Shown here one piece after another: positions 34,915-45,132 of a stretch of DNA of 64,000 bases (the stretch's first letter is position 1; each line of letters begins with the position of its first letter). Under the pieces are notes generated by a model. The model was not told the origin of the DNA. It saw only the letters and a program-made list of their open reading frames with translations, and made no database searches. This DNA is from FEN-1219 sp964503125 (lineage in GTDB: Bacteria; Pseudomonadota; Gammaproteobacteria; Steroidobacterales; Rariloculaceae): assembly GCA_964503125.1 (NCBI GenBank), contig CAZCZE010000008.1, forward strand, positions 19,947 to 83,946, given 5' to 3'. The position numbers were made by a program, and so were the translations under genes.

Positions 34915-35859
34915 TCAAGCGGCGAGCTCCTCGACGACGCGCGTCCAGGCGCGCGCGAGATTGGCGCGGTTGTAGCCGCCGCCGCCCATGGCGAGCACGC
35001 GGCCGTTCGCGTAGCGGTCGGCCAGGACGCAGAGCCGCCGCGCGGCATGCGCATGCGCCTCGGGCGTGAACTGCAGGTGCGTGATCGGGTCGCCGGCGAT
35101 CGAGTCCGCGCCGCATTGCAGCAGGATGAGCTCGGGCCGCGCGGCGTCGAGATAAACCTCGACCTCCTCCCAGGCCGCATGGAACTCGGCGTCGCCGGCG
35201 CCAGGCGCGAGCGGTATGTTGAGCTTCGTGCCTATGCCTAAGCCGCGCCCCGTCTCGCTGCGGCTGCCGGTGCCGGGATAGAGGAAGCGGCCGTCCTCGT
35301 GCAGGTCGGCGAACAGCAAGTCGGGGTCCTGCTCGAAGGCGTAGAAGACGCCGTCGCCGTGGTGCGCATCGATATCGACGTAGGCGACGCGGCGAATGCC
35401 GTGGAGCCGCCGCGCGGCTTCGATCGCGACGCCGCAGTCGTTGAACACGCAGAAGCCGGCGGCGCTGTCGCGCGTGGCGTGGTGCAGGCCGCCGATCGGG
35501 ATGAACGCGCGCCGCTTAGGACCTGCGACGATCGCCGCGAGCGCGTCGAGCGTCCCGCCGACGACGTGCGCCGCCGCCTCGTAGACGCCGGGAAACGCGG
35601 GCGTGTCGCCCGCGTCGAGCAGGCCGCTACCGCGCGCCGAGAGCTCCGCGACGCGGTCGACGTAGCGCGGCGTGTGGAAGTACTCGAGCTCGGCGCGCGT
35701 CGCTGGTCGCGGCGGCTTGCGGGTCAACTCCGGCGCAACGGGCGAGCGCTCGAGCTCCGCCATGAACGCGCCGTAACGATCCGCGCCGAACGGGTGCCCG
35801 TCCGGGAAGCCGTACTCGGCGAGCTCCGAACCTGCGATGAGGATGACTGCGCGCGACAT
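34915..35859 (-). CDS. Histone-deacetylase-superfamily (AcuC/AphA-like) hydrolase
   Basis: A 314-residue zinc hydrolase of the arginase/deacetylase fold. The catalytic and metal segments are IPIGGLHHATRDSAAGFCVF, YVDIDAHHGDGVFYAF and LILLQCGADSIAGDP, followed by MGGGGYN. Relatives deacetylate acetyl-lysine proteins such as acetyl-CoA synthetase or small acetylated amines; the substrate is not evident. The ATG at 35859 is used. It is upstream of nrdR on the same strand but 126 bases separate them, so it may be transcribed apart. Confidence 0.9.
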   Translation of the reverse strand: MSRAVILIAGSELAEYGFPDGHPFGADRYGAFMAELERSPVAPELTRKPPRPATRAELEYFHTPRYVDRVAELSARGSGLLDAGDTPAFPGVYEAAAHVVGGTLDALAAIVAGPKRRAFIPIGGLHHATRDSAAGFCVFNDCGVAIEAARRLHGIRRVAYVDIDAHHGDGVFYAFEQDPDLLFADLHEDGRFLYPGTGSRSETGRGLGIGTKLNIPLAPGAGDAEFHAAWEEVEVYLDAARPELILLQCGADSIAGDPITHLQFTPEAHAHAARRLCVLADRYANGRVLAMGGGGYNRANLARAWTRVVEELAA

Positions 35860-35966
35860 CAGGGAACAGTTTTATCATGAGCGGCGCTGCCTAGACGACG
35901 CGCCGGACGGTCGCGAACAGCGAAAAGTTGGCGGAAAACCGGGACTCGAGCGTATTAAGGGGGGAT

Positions 35967-36593
35967 ATGACGACGGATGCGCCGCCGTTACGCGGCCGAG
36001 CACTTTGGATGCCCGCAGACCGACCCTCACCGCCGGGCGTCGCGGACGCGGTTCCCGCGCCCACGAGCGATGCGTCGGCAGCGGCCACGGAGGAGCACGC
36101 ACGGTTCGTGCGCGAGCTCTTCGAGCGTCATCGGCATGCGCTGCTGCGCTATCTCAAGGGGCTGCTCGCGAACGGCGCCGACGCCGAGGATGCATTGCAA
36201 GAAACCTATGCGCGCTTGCTCGACGTTACGGATTTGGACAGAGCGGACGGCCGCGCGCGCGCGTATCTCTACAAGGTCGCGACCAATCTCGCGCGCGACC
36301 GGTTTCGGCGGCGCAAAGAATCGAGCATCGACGACGCGTTGGCCGATGAGCTCCCGAGCGGCGATGACCCGCCCGAGGTCGTCGTCGACTTCGGGCGCGG
36401 CCTCGCGATCGTGAAGAGGACGTTGCTCGAGCTCAAACCGCGTTGCCGGCAGGTCTTCCTGCTGCGCGTCGCGGAGGAGCTCGATTACGAAACGATTGCG
36501 GCACGGCTCGGCATCAGCAAACGGACCATCGAACGGGAGATGCAGCACGCGCTGGATGCCTGTCAGCGCAGACTGAAGAGATCGGGAACATGA
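35967..36593 (+). CDS. ECF-type RNA polymerase sigma factor
   Basis: A 208-residue sigma-70 family factor. Region 2 spans about residues 45-115 (LFERHRHALLRYLKGLLANG, ADAEDALQETYARLLD, RAYLYKVATNLARDRFRRRK) and region 4 about 140-200 (LKPRCRQVFLLRVAEELDYE, AARLGISKRTIEREM). The start at 35967 is fixed by a strong AAGGGGGG ribosome-binding site. Its TGA overlaps the ATG of the FecR-like gene, so the pair is translationally coupled as sigma and anti-sigma. The arrangement is FecI/FecR-like, but no TonB-dependent receptor is adjacent. Confidence 0.93.
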   Translation: MTTDAPPLRGRALWMPADRPSPPGVADAVPAPTSDASAAATEEHARFVRELFERHRHALLRYLKGLLANGADAEDALQETYARLLDVTDLDRADGRARAYLYKVATNLARDRFRRRKESSIDDALADELPSGDDPPEVVVDFGRGLAIVKRTLLELKPRCRQVFLLRVAEELDYETIAARLGISKRTIEREMQHALDACQRRLKRSGT

Positions 36594-37504
36594 TAAGAGC
36601 GAAGGACAAACTGCGGGGCGGCGATGAGGCCGACCATACGGCGGCGCGCTGGTTCGTCGAGCTCGATGCCGGCCCGCTCGATCCGGCCCAGGAACACGAG
36701 CTCACGGCGTGGCTCGAGCGCGACCCCGAGCACGAAGGCGAGCTCGCGCGCTGCGGGGCCGCGGTCGAGCTCGCGCGCGAGCTCCAAGGCGACGACGAGC
36801 TGCGCTGGGCGTTTGCCGGCGCGGCTCGCCTCGCGGAGACGCCGCCGGCGCGTCTTACACTCTCGTGGTATCGGCGGCCGGCCCTCGCGTGGGGCGTGGC
36901 GGCGATCGCGGTGGTCGTCGCGGTCGCCGTGTCGTGGGAGCGCGAGTCCGTGCCGCCGGTCGCGCCGCCGGCCGCGAGCGCGCGCGGCACGCTGCCGCCG
37001 GAGCTCGTCCGCGAGCTCGCGGCCGCGAAGCCCGTCGTGTTGTCGCCGGACACGGCGAACCTCGTTGTCGATGGGCTTTCCGTGGCCGTGTTGCCGTTCG
37101 CGCTCGAACCGCTCGCGCCGGGCGGCGACTCCGCAGCGGCCGAAAGCATCGCCGCGACGCTCTATGGCGACATCGTGCGCGACCTGGCCGCGATTCCCGG
37201 CGTCTATGTGCTCGACCGCTCGGCCGTCGCGCCGTACGCCAAGATGGACATCGCGCCCGAAGAAATCGCCATGCAGCTCAGCGTCCGCGGCGTCGTAAAC
37301 GCGCGCGTCGCGGCGGCCGACGGACGCGTGCGCGTCGTGCTCGAGATCGTCGACGCGGCCCAAGCAGCGCTCGCGTCCGAAGACACGTTCGACCGTCCCG
37401 TCGCGGAGCTCTCCGCGCTCCGCACCGATATCGTCACCCACATCGCCACGAGGCTCGCGGCCCCCGTCGGGACGCCCGAGCCGGGGCGAATCAACGAGGA
37501 GTAA
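36590..37504 (+). CDS. FecR-like anti-sigma factor fused to a TolB-like C-terminal domain
   Basis: A 304-residue protein. Residues 15-55 are the FecR-type N-terminal domain (ARWFVELDAGPLDPAQEHEL, then WLERDPEHEGELARC). A single membrane helix lies at about 97-115. The periplasmic part from about 164 (GLSVAVLPFALEPLAPGG, then LYGDIVRDLAAIPGVYVLDR and IAMQLSVRGVVNARV) resembles TolB-N/FlgO-like domains found in adenylate-cyclase-type proteins, not the usual FecR sensor domain. It overlaps the sigma gene by four bases. It probably sequesters that sigma factor and senses a periplasmic state. The domain pairing is unusual. Confidence 0.82.
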   Translation: MIRAKDKLRGGDEADHTAARWFVELDAGPLDPAQEHELTAWLERDPEHEGELARCGAAVELARELQGDDELRWAFAGAARLAETPPARLTLSWYRRPALAWGVAAIAVVVAVAVSWERESVPPVAPPAASARGTLPPELVRELAAAKPVVLSPDTANLVVDGLSVAVLPFALEPLAPGGDSAAAESIAATLYGDIVRDLAAIPGVYVLDRSAVAPYAKMDIAPEEIAMQLSVRGVVNARVAAADGRVRVVLEIVDAAQAALASEDTFDRPVAELSALRTDIVTHIATRLAAPVGTPEPGRINEE

Positions 37505-37510
37505 AGCCCA

Positions 37511-38188
37511 ATGAACCTTTCGTATTCCGTGGCGGCGTTAGTGGTTTCGACCGTGCTCGCGGCGGCCGCGCTCGCGCAACCGGAGCCGACTCGCGGCCCG
37601 GCGCCGCAAGCGCGACCGCCCGCGGCTCAGACCCCCGCACCGGCCGCCGACGCGCCCACGCCGATCGTGCGGCAGCCGTCTCCGGCAGAGCTCGAAGCGC
37701 AGCGCCGCCGAGACGAACGAAGCGTCGATCTCGACGAGCTGCTCGCGCGCGTGTCGGAGGCCACGGGCATGAAGTTCCTCGTCGACCCGCGCGTGCGGGC
37801 ACGGGTCAACGCCGTGCCGAGAATCGACACTCCGACGTATGCTGAGCTGTTGACGATTCTCCGCATGCACGGCTACGCGGCCGCAGAGGTCGGCGGCCGC
37901 GTGAACATCGTGCCGGACTCCAACGCGCGCTTCCTGCCCGGGCGCGTGCTCCAGCGCGACGACGACAACGTGCCGGACGATGAGTACGTCACGCGGATCA
38001 TCACGACGCCGAACGCCGCGTTCCTGGTCCCGGTGCTGCGCCCGTTGATGCCCCAGACCGCACACCTCGCGGCGACCCGCGGAGACGGAGCCGCAGCGCC
38101 CGACGCACTGCCCGACAGGCTGATCCTGATGGACACCTACGCGAACGTCCGGCGCATCACGGAGATCGTCAACACGTTGTCCCGCTAG
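37511..38188 (+). CDS. Exported protein with secretin-N-like domain
   Basis: A 225-residue protein with a signal peptide (about residues 1-22, ending ALAQ), a proline/alanine-rich linker to about residue 60, then a domain like the N0/N1 part of GspD secretins. VDLDELLARVSEATGMKFLV, then IDTPTYAELLTILRMHGYAA and a final ILMDTYANVRRITEIVNTLS follow that pattern. The pore-forming secretin domain is absent, so it cannot form a channel alone. It starts 6 bases after the anti-sigma gene, making a three-gene unit. It may interact with a secretin or sense envelope assembly; this is inference. Confidence 0.78.
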   Translation: MNLSYSVAALVVSTVLAAAALAQPEPTRGPAPQARPPAAQTPAPAADAPTPIVRQPSPAELEAQRRRDERSVDLDELLARVSEATGMKFLVDPRVRARVNAVPRIDTPTYAELLTILRMHGYAAAEVGGRVNIVPDSNARFLPGRVLQRDDDNVPDDEYVTRIITTPNAAFLVPVLRPLMPQTAHLAATRGDGAAAPDALPDRLILMDTYANVRRITEIVNTLSR

Positions 38189-38278
38189 CGGCTCCCTATT
38201 TCTTTCGCATTCGTCGGCGGGTTGCCGAGCCGTGGCGTGGCGTCGATAATCGCTGCCCCGCTCGCAACCGCAAAACTC

Positions 38279-39949
<1,671 letters not shown>

Positions 39950-40020
39950 GCGGCGCGCGGCAGGCGCCGGTGGCGCCGGGCGCTCGGGATGCTGCTACAC
40001 TCCCAAAGAAAGGCCCGACC

Positions 40021-40725
40021 GTGTCGATTTATGTAAACAAGAACAAGGGCTTCGTTCAGGCGGAACCCCTCGCGCGCGAATGCCCCCATTGCGGGGCGCA
40101 CGCCCAGCTCTTGCCCGTCGCAGCGCCGTCGTTCGAGGTGCTCGCGCAAACCAAGCCTAAGCACGTCGGCATCGTGTTTCGCTGCGCCGCGTGCAACGAG
40201 CCGCGGTTCCTGCGCGCGGCAGTGCGTGCGATCGGCGCGGACACGATCGAGCTCGCGCCCAACCTCATCGAGGTCGAGCGCACGCGCGAGCGGTTCCAGT
40301 ACGCGCACCTGCCCGACGGCATCGAGCAACTGCTGCGTGAGACGCTCGACTGCTACTCGTTGGGCGCACACCAGGCGTTCGCGACGATGTGCCGGCGCAC
40401 GACGCGCACGGCGCTGCGCTCGCTCGACACGGCAGCCCAAGGCCGCTGGCAAGACAGTGCGATCGACGTGCTGCGCGCCTGCGAGATCGACGCCGTGACG
40501 ACGCATACGATCGAAACCGTGCTGTTCGGCGACGAGCCCGAACCGCCCACGATCACGCCCGACGAGGCCGCCGTGCTCGTCGAGGTGCTCAAGGACCTGT
40601 TCTACCAGAGCTATGTGAGGACGGCGAAGCTGCGCGCGGCCATGCGCATGCGCCGCTTCTTCGCGAGCGAGAGCGCGGGCAACGTCACGCCGATCGATCG
40701 CGACGGCTGGCGCGAGCTCGCCTGA
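40021..40725 (+). CDS. DUF4145-like protein with zinc ribbon
   Basis: A 234-residue cytoplasmic protein. An N-terminal zinc ribbon is indicated by CPHCGAHAQ at residues 21-29 and FRCAACNEPRF near residue 57. The remainder is helical: PDGIEQLLRETLDCYSLGAH and TTRTALRSLDTAAQ fit the DUF4145 domain of unknown function, which occurs alone or next to nucleases. The GTG at 40021 is supported by AAAGAAAGG upstream. It stands between ettA and apbE with no operon partner, so context gives no role. Confidence 0.7.
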   Translation: MSIYVNKNKGFVQAEPLARECPHCGAHAQLLPVAAPSFEVLAQTKPKHVGIVFRCAACNEPRFLRAAVRAIGADTIELAPNLIEVERTRERFQYAHLPDGIEQLLRETLDCYSLGAHQAFATMCRRTTRTALRSLDTAAQGRWQDSAIDVLRACEIDAVTTHTIETVLFGDEPEPPTITPDEAAVLVEVLKDLFYQSYVRTAKLRAAMRMRRFFASESAGNVTPIDRDGWRELA

Positions 40726-40748
40726 GACCGCGGCGCTCGGACAGGCTC

Positions 40749-41804
40749 CTAGTTCGGCGCCAGCAAGCCCTTCGAGTACGACACCTTGCCGGTCGCGTCG
40801 ACGATGATCGTCTCGTAGTCGGGATACGACTCGATGAGCGTAAGCCCGCGCTCGACGCCGAGCACGAAGATCGCCGTGTCGAGGCCGTCGGTCAGCGTGC
40901 CGTCGGGGCCGATGACCGTCACCGTGAGAATCCCTTCGGTCGGACGGCCCGTGGCGGGATTGATGATGTGGTGATAGCGCCGGCCGTTCTCCTCGAAGTA
41001 GCGCTCGTAGTCGCCCGACGTGGAGATCGCCTCGTCGACGAGCGGCAGCCTCGTGACTACCTCGTCGGCCGTGCGCGGATGGCGGATGCCGACGATCCAC
41101 GGCTGGCCGCGGCGGTCGCCGATGACGCGCGAATCGCCGCCCGCGTTCAAGAAGGCGTGCTCGACGCCGCGCGCCCGCAGCATCGCGGCGGCCCGCTCGA
41201 CGACGTAACCCTTCGCGATGCCGCCCAAGTTGATGCGGACGCCCTGCGCCTTGAAGAAGATCGTGCGCCGCGCGCGATCGAGCACCACGTGACGATAGTC
41301 GACGGCGTCGAGCCGCGCCGCGATCTGCTCGTCGGTCGGCCGTAGGTGCGCGCGGAAGTCGTAGAGATAGCCCACGCTGTCGTAGGTGATGTCGAACGCG
41401 CCCTCGCTCGCGACCGACAGCTCGAGCGAGCGCTCGACGAGCCCGTAGAGCTCGTCGCTGATGACCATGGGCGCCTCGTGAGCCCGAGCGTTGACGCGCG
41501 AGATCTCGCTGTCGGGCTTGTAGGTACTCATCGCGGCGTCGATGCGCCGATACTCGGCGAGGATCTCGGCGACGAGCTCGCGGCCGCGCGCCGCGTCGTC
41601 GGCCCAGAGCTCGACGGAGCAACGCGTGCCCATGAGATCGATGGCCTCGCCGAACCACTCGGCCTGCGCCGAGAACGCACCGGAAGCCGCGGCGGCGAGC
41701 ACGAGCGCCGCGAATCCATGGCGCCGCGCGGGGCGCCGGCGTATTCTCGCAGACTCCGACTCTGGAAGGAGCTTGCTCGTGGGACTGATCGTCACGCTCG
41801 TCAT
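40749..41804 (-). CDS. apbE: FAD:protein FMN transferase
   Basis: A 351-residue ApbE-family protein, E. coli ApbE size. It has a signal peptide (LVLAAAASGAFSAQA), then LMGTRCSVELWADDAARG, the substrate region NLGGIAKGYVVERAA and NAGGDSRVIGD, and HHIINPATGRPTEG near the C terminus. It attaches FMN to Rnf/Nqr-type subunits in the periplasm. The start is uncertain: the ATG at 41804 or GTG at 41795 gives a sensible signal sequence, but both lie inside the divergent lemA start region. No lipobox cysteine is obvious. No flavoprotein partner is nearby. Confidence 0.9.
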   Translation of the reverse strand: MTSVTISPTSKLLPESESARIRRRPARRHGFAALVLAAAASGAFSAQAEWFGEAIDLMGTRCSVELWADDAARGRELVAEILAEYRRIDAAMSTYKPDSEISRVNARAHEAPMVISDELYGLVERSLELSVASEGAFDITYDSVGYLYDFRAHLRPTDEQIAARLDAVDYRHVVLDRARRTIFFKAQGVRINLGGIAKGYVVERAAAMLRARGVEHAFLNAGGDSRVIGDRRGQPWIVGIRHPRTADEVVTRLPLVDEAISTSGDYERYFEENGRRYHHIINPATGRPTEGILTVTVIGPDGTLTDGLDTAIFVLGVERGLTLIESYPDYETIIVDATGKVSYSKGLLAPN

Positions 41805-42366
41805 CCTCGCCGCCATCGTCTGGTACGGCATCTCGGTGTACAACAATCTCGTCAACTCGCGCAACCGCGTGGGTAACGCTTTCTCCCAGATCGACGTCCA
41901 GCTCACGCGCCGTTACGACCTGATCCCGAATCTCGTCGAGGCCGTCAAAGGCTACATGGGCCACGAGCGCGGCACGCTCGAGGCCGTGATCAACGCGCGC
42001 AACGCGGCGTCTGCGGGGCTCAAAGTAGCGGCGGCCAACCCCTCCGATCCCGAGGCCATCAAGGCGCTGGCCGCGGCGGAGGTGACGCTCGGCGGCACGC
42101 TGGGCCGCCTGTTCGCGTTGGCCGAGGCGTATCCCGACCTCAAAGCCAATCAGAACATGCAGCAGCTACAAGAGGAGCTCACGTCGTCGGAGAACAAGGT
42201 CGCGTTCGCGCGCCAAGCGTTCAACGACGCCGTGCTCGGCTACAACAACGCCTGCCAGAACTTCCCGGGCAACCTCATCGCGGGCAACTTCGGCTTCAAG
42301 ACGGCCGAGTATCTCGAGATCGAGCAGCCCGAGAAGCGTGCCGTCCCGAAGGTGTCGTTCAACTAA
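41779..42366 (+). CDS. lemA: LemA family protein
   Basis: A 195-residue protein with an N-terminal membrane helix (GLIVTLVILAAIVWYGISVY) and the LemA core NSRNRVGNAFSQIDVQLTRR, YDLIPNLVEAVKGYMGHE and NACQNFPGNLIAG. The GTG at 41779 follows AAGGAG at 41766-41771. LemA proteins are of unclear function and commonly precede an M48 or HtpX-like peptidase, as here. Its 5' end overlaps the chosen apbE start on the other strand by 26 bases. Downstream, 21 bases separate it from the peptidase gene. Confidence 0.93.
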   Translation: MGLIVTLVILAAIVWYGISVYNNLVNSRNRVGNAFSQIDVQLTRRYDLIPNLVEAVKGYMGHERGTLEAVINARNAASAGLKVAAANPSDPEAIKALAAAEVTLGGTLGRLFALAEAYPDLKANQNMQQLQEELTSSENKVAFARQAFNDAVLGYNNACQNFPGNLIAGNFGFKTAEYLEIEQPEKRAVPKVSFN

Positions 42367-42387
42367 CACGGCGCGGCGCCCGACTCC

Positions 42388-44307
42388 TTGGACTTCTTCG
42401 CGCGCCAGGAGCAATCGCGCCGCACGAGCCGCACGCTCGTCGGCGTGTTCCTGCTTGCGTTCGTCGTCGTCGCGCTCGCGACTACCGCCGTCGTCGCGGT
42501 TGCCCTGCGCGTCTACACGGACAACAACACCCTGTCCGTGAGCACGGCAAACTGGCGCGAGTGGCTTGCAGGGCACGGTGGCCTCGTGGCCGCGGTCGCG
42601 CTCGGCACGTTCGGCGCCATGCTGCTCGCAAGCCTCTACCGTGCCGCCTCGATCGCCCGCGGCGGCGGCCAAGTGGCGCGCATGCTCGGCGCGGCGCGCG
42701 TCGACGGCGCCGGCAACGACCCGCTCACGCGGCGGCTCGTCAACGTCGTCGAAGAAATGGCCTTGGCTTCGGGCGTGCCCGTGCCCGAGATCTACGTGCT
42801 CGAGCAAGAGGCCGGCATCAACGCGTTCGCGGCCGGCCGCACGCCGGCCGACGCCGCGATCGCCGTCACGCGCGGTGCGCTCGAGCGTCTTACGCGCGCC
42901 GAGCTCCAGGGCGTCATCGCGCACGAGTTCAGCCACGTCTTGAACGGCGACATGCGGCTCAACCAGCGGCTAATGGGGCTGTCGTTCGGCATCCTCGTGC
43001 TGGCGCTCGTGGGCCGCTGGGTGCTGCGCAGCGCGCGTTTCGCGCGCGGCGGGCGCCGCGGCCGCGGCGGCGTCGCGGCCGTGCTCGCGATAGGCCTCGC
43101 GCTCACGATCATCGGCGGTCTCGGCGTGCTGCTGTCGAGGCTCATCAAGGCGAGCGTGTCGCGGGAGCGCGAGCGCCTCGCCGACGCCTCGGCCGTGCAG
43201 TTCACGCGCGAGCCCGAGGGGCTCGCCGGCGCGCTCAAGAAAATCGGCGGCCATACGGCGCGCATCGTCTCGGTCGACACCGAGGAAGTCGGGCACATGC
43301 TGTTCGAGCACGGCTCGCCCTTGCGCGGGTGGCTCTCGACCCATCCGCCGCTGCTCGAGCGCATCCGCGCGCTCGAGCCCGGCTTCGATCCGCGCGACCT
43401 GCCCGCGGCGAGCGCGGCGCCGCCCGAGCCCCAGGCCGACGACGCACCGGCCGCCGGCGTGGCCGCGCTCGCGGGGGCCGCGGCGGCGCCCGCGACCGTC
43501 CTGCTCGCGCACGCCGGCGAGGTCGGCACGCCGGCGAGAGGCCGCGCCCTCACCGCCGCGCTGCCCGCCGAGCTGCACGAGGCGACGCGCTCGCGCGATG
43601 CGAGCTTCCTCGTCGTGCTCGCCCTGGCGCTCTCCCCCGACGAAGGTGTGCGCAACCGCCAGCTCGCGCTGCTCCGTCGGCAGCTCGGAGCGGCGCGCAC
43701 CGAGCGCTGTCGAAGCTTGTTCGCCGAGCTCGCGACCGTCGCGGCACGGTTGCGCTTGCCCGTGCTCGAGCTCGCGTTCCCGGCCTTGAAGCAACGGCCG
43801 GCGGTTGATCTCAAGTATTTGCGCGAGCTCGTGGCCAAGCTCCAGGAGCTCGATCCTGCGCAGCGTCTGTTCGATTTTGCGTTGCTGCGCGTGCTCGACG
43901 CTTACCTGCGCGGCATCATGAGCGTCGAGCAGCCGGCCGCTGGGCCGCGGCCGCGGCTCGATCCGCGCGAGGCGACACGATGGCTGCTCCGCAACGTCGC
44001 CGCGTTCGGCCATCGCGATGCCGCCGGCGCCCGCGCGGCCTACGCGGCAGGCCTCGCAGCGCTCGGGTGGCCCGCCGCGCCGACGGACCCGCAGTTCGAG
44101 CCGCCCGAGGCGGCGCGCGCGCTTGCCGACGTCGATGCGGCGCTTGCGACGCTCGCAGGCGCACGGCCGCGCGACAAGGAGCGCATCCTGCGCGGTGTGC
44201 TCGCGGCGGTTCAGGCCGACGCCGTCACGGCGACGGAGGAGCGCGAGCTGTTCCGCCTGATTGCGGCCGCACTCGACTGCCCGCTGCCGCCCGACGTCGA
44301 CATCTGA
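42388..44307 (+). CDS. M48 family membrane zinc metallopeptidase
   Basis: A 639-residue peptidase. Two N-terminal helices (about residues 17-40 and 65-83) are followed by the M48 catalytic domain with HEFSH at residues 179-183 and further helices near 195-250. The region from about 330 onwards is Ala/Leu-rich and helical and is not part of the standard HtpX core, so the protein is about twice HtpX length. The start is TTG at 42388, with a weak ribosome-binding site. It forms a conserved pair with lemA and probably degrades membrane proteins; substrates are unknown. Confidence 0.9.
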   Translation: MDFFARQEQSRRTSRTLVGVFLLAFVVVALATTAVVAVALRVYTDNNTLSVSTANWREWLAGHGGLVAAVALGTFGAMLLASLYRAASIARGGGQVARMLGAARVDGAGNDPLTRRLVNVVEEMALASGVPVPEIYVLEQEAGINAFAAGRTPADAAIAVTRGALERLTRAELQGVIAHEFSHVLNGDMRLNQRLMGLSFGILVLALVGRWVLRSARFARGGRRGRGGVAAVLAIGLALTIIGGLGVLLSRLIKASVSRERERLADASAVQFTREPEGLAGALKKIGGHTARIVSVDTEEVGHMLFEHGSPLRGWLSTHPPLLERIRALEPGFDPRDLPAASAAPPEPQADDAPAAGVAALAGAAAAPATVLLAHAGEVGTPARGRALTAALPAELHEATRSRDASFLVVLALALSPDEGVRNRQLALLRRQLGAARTERCRSLFAELATVAARLRLPVLELAFPALKQRPAVDLKYLRELVAKLQELDPAQRLFDFALLRVLDAYLRGIMSVEQPAAGPRPRLDPREATRWLLRNVAAFGHRDAAGARAAYAAGLAALGWPAAPTDPQFEPPEAARALADVDAALATLAGARPRDKERILRGVLAAVQADAVTATEERELFRLIAAALDCPLPPDVDI

Positions 44308-44368
44308 CGCGGCTGCCGCGGGCGCGCAGATTGGTTAAGATTCCACTCCTTAGGGCAGCGAGAGCACC

Positions 44369-45118
44369 ATGCTGAGAACCGCGACCATTCGTCCCTGGCT
44401 GATCGCTTCGCTGATCGCAGGCGCCGCGTTCGCCGCCCCGGCAGCGGCGCAGCGCAACGACGCGGAACGCTTCGTCGCGGCAGCAAAGATTCTCGAGATT
44501 TTCACGACCGACGAGGAGCACGGCATTCCTGCCGACATCTTGCAGCGGGCGCGCGGCATTGCCGTCATTCCCAACGTCATTCGCGGCGGGCTCGTCTTCG
44601 GCGGCCGGCGCGGCCGTGGCGTCCTCGCGATCCGCTCGCCGAACGGCGAGTGGAGCAACCCCGCGTTCGTCACGCTCACGGGCGGCAGCATCGGCGCCCA
44701 GTTCGGCGCCGAGAGCGCCGATGTCGTGCTCGTGTTTGCCAACGACCGCTCGGTGCGCAACATCGCCAGCGGTAAGTTTACGCTCGGCGGCGACGCGACT
44801 GCGGTCGCGGGGCCGCTCGGCCGACGCACGCAGGCGGCGGTCACGGGCCGCGCCGAGGTCTACGTCTACATGCATTCGCGCGGCTTGTTCGCGGGCGCCG
44901 CGTTCGAGGGTACGCGGCTCGACGTCGATCAAGAAGCCAGTGCGGCGTTCTATCGCAACACGCGCGGCGTCCCGCTCGGACAGCAGACGTTCGAGACGCC
45001 CGCAACCGCGCTGCCGTTTCTCGACGCCTTACGCAGCGCGGCGGTGCTTCCGGGCGCGCCCAGCGTCGATGCTCCGCTGCCTGGCAGCGGCGAAGCCGTC
45101 ACGTTTCCGTTGGAGTGA
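44369..45118 (+). CDS. SYLF (Ysc84/DUF500) domain exported protein
   Basis: A 249-residue protein with a signal peptide (about residues 1-28, LIAGAAFAAPAAA). The mature part is a SYLF domain: IPADILQRARGIAVIPNVIR, GGLVFGGRRGRGVLAIR, GGSIGAQFGAESADVVLVFA and the late VYVYMHSRGLFAGAAFEGT. SYLF domains bind lipids, and bacterial versions are periplasmic or outer-membrane associated with unknown roles. It is a single gene; 61 bases separate it from the peptidase upstream and 14 from the convergent lipoprotein gene. Confidence 0.9.
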   Translation: MLRTATIRPWLIASLIAGAAFAAPAAAQRNDAERFVAAAKILEIFTTDEEHGIPADILQRARGIAVIPNVIRGGLVFGGRRGRGVLAIRSPNGEWSNPAFVTLTGGSIGAQFGAESADVVLVFANDRSVRNIASGKFTLGGDATAVAGPLGRRTQAAVTGRAEVYVYMHSRGLFAGAAFEGTRLDVDQEASAAFYRNTRGVPLGQQTFETPATALPFLDALRSAAVLPGAPSVDAPLPGSGEAVTFPLE

Positions 45119-45132
45119 GAGCGGCCGCGAGC

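Noticed and set aside
35918..35966. ECF-type autoregulatory promoter (GGAAAAC...CGTATT) before the sigma factor
   Set aside because: The predicted start point would fall at or past the ribosome-binding site, leaving no usable leader, and the match to any ECF consensus is weak.
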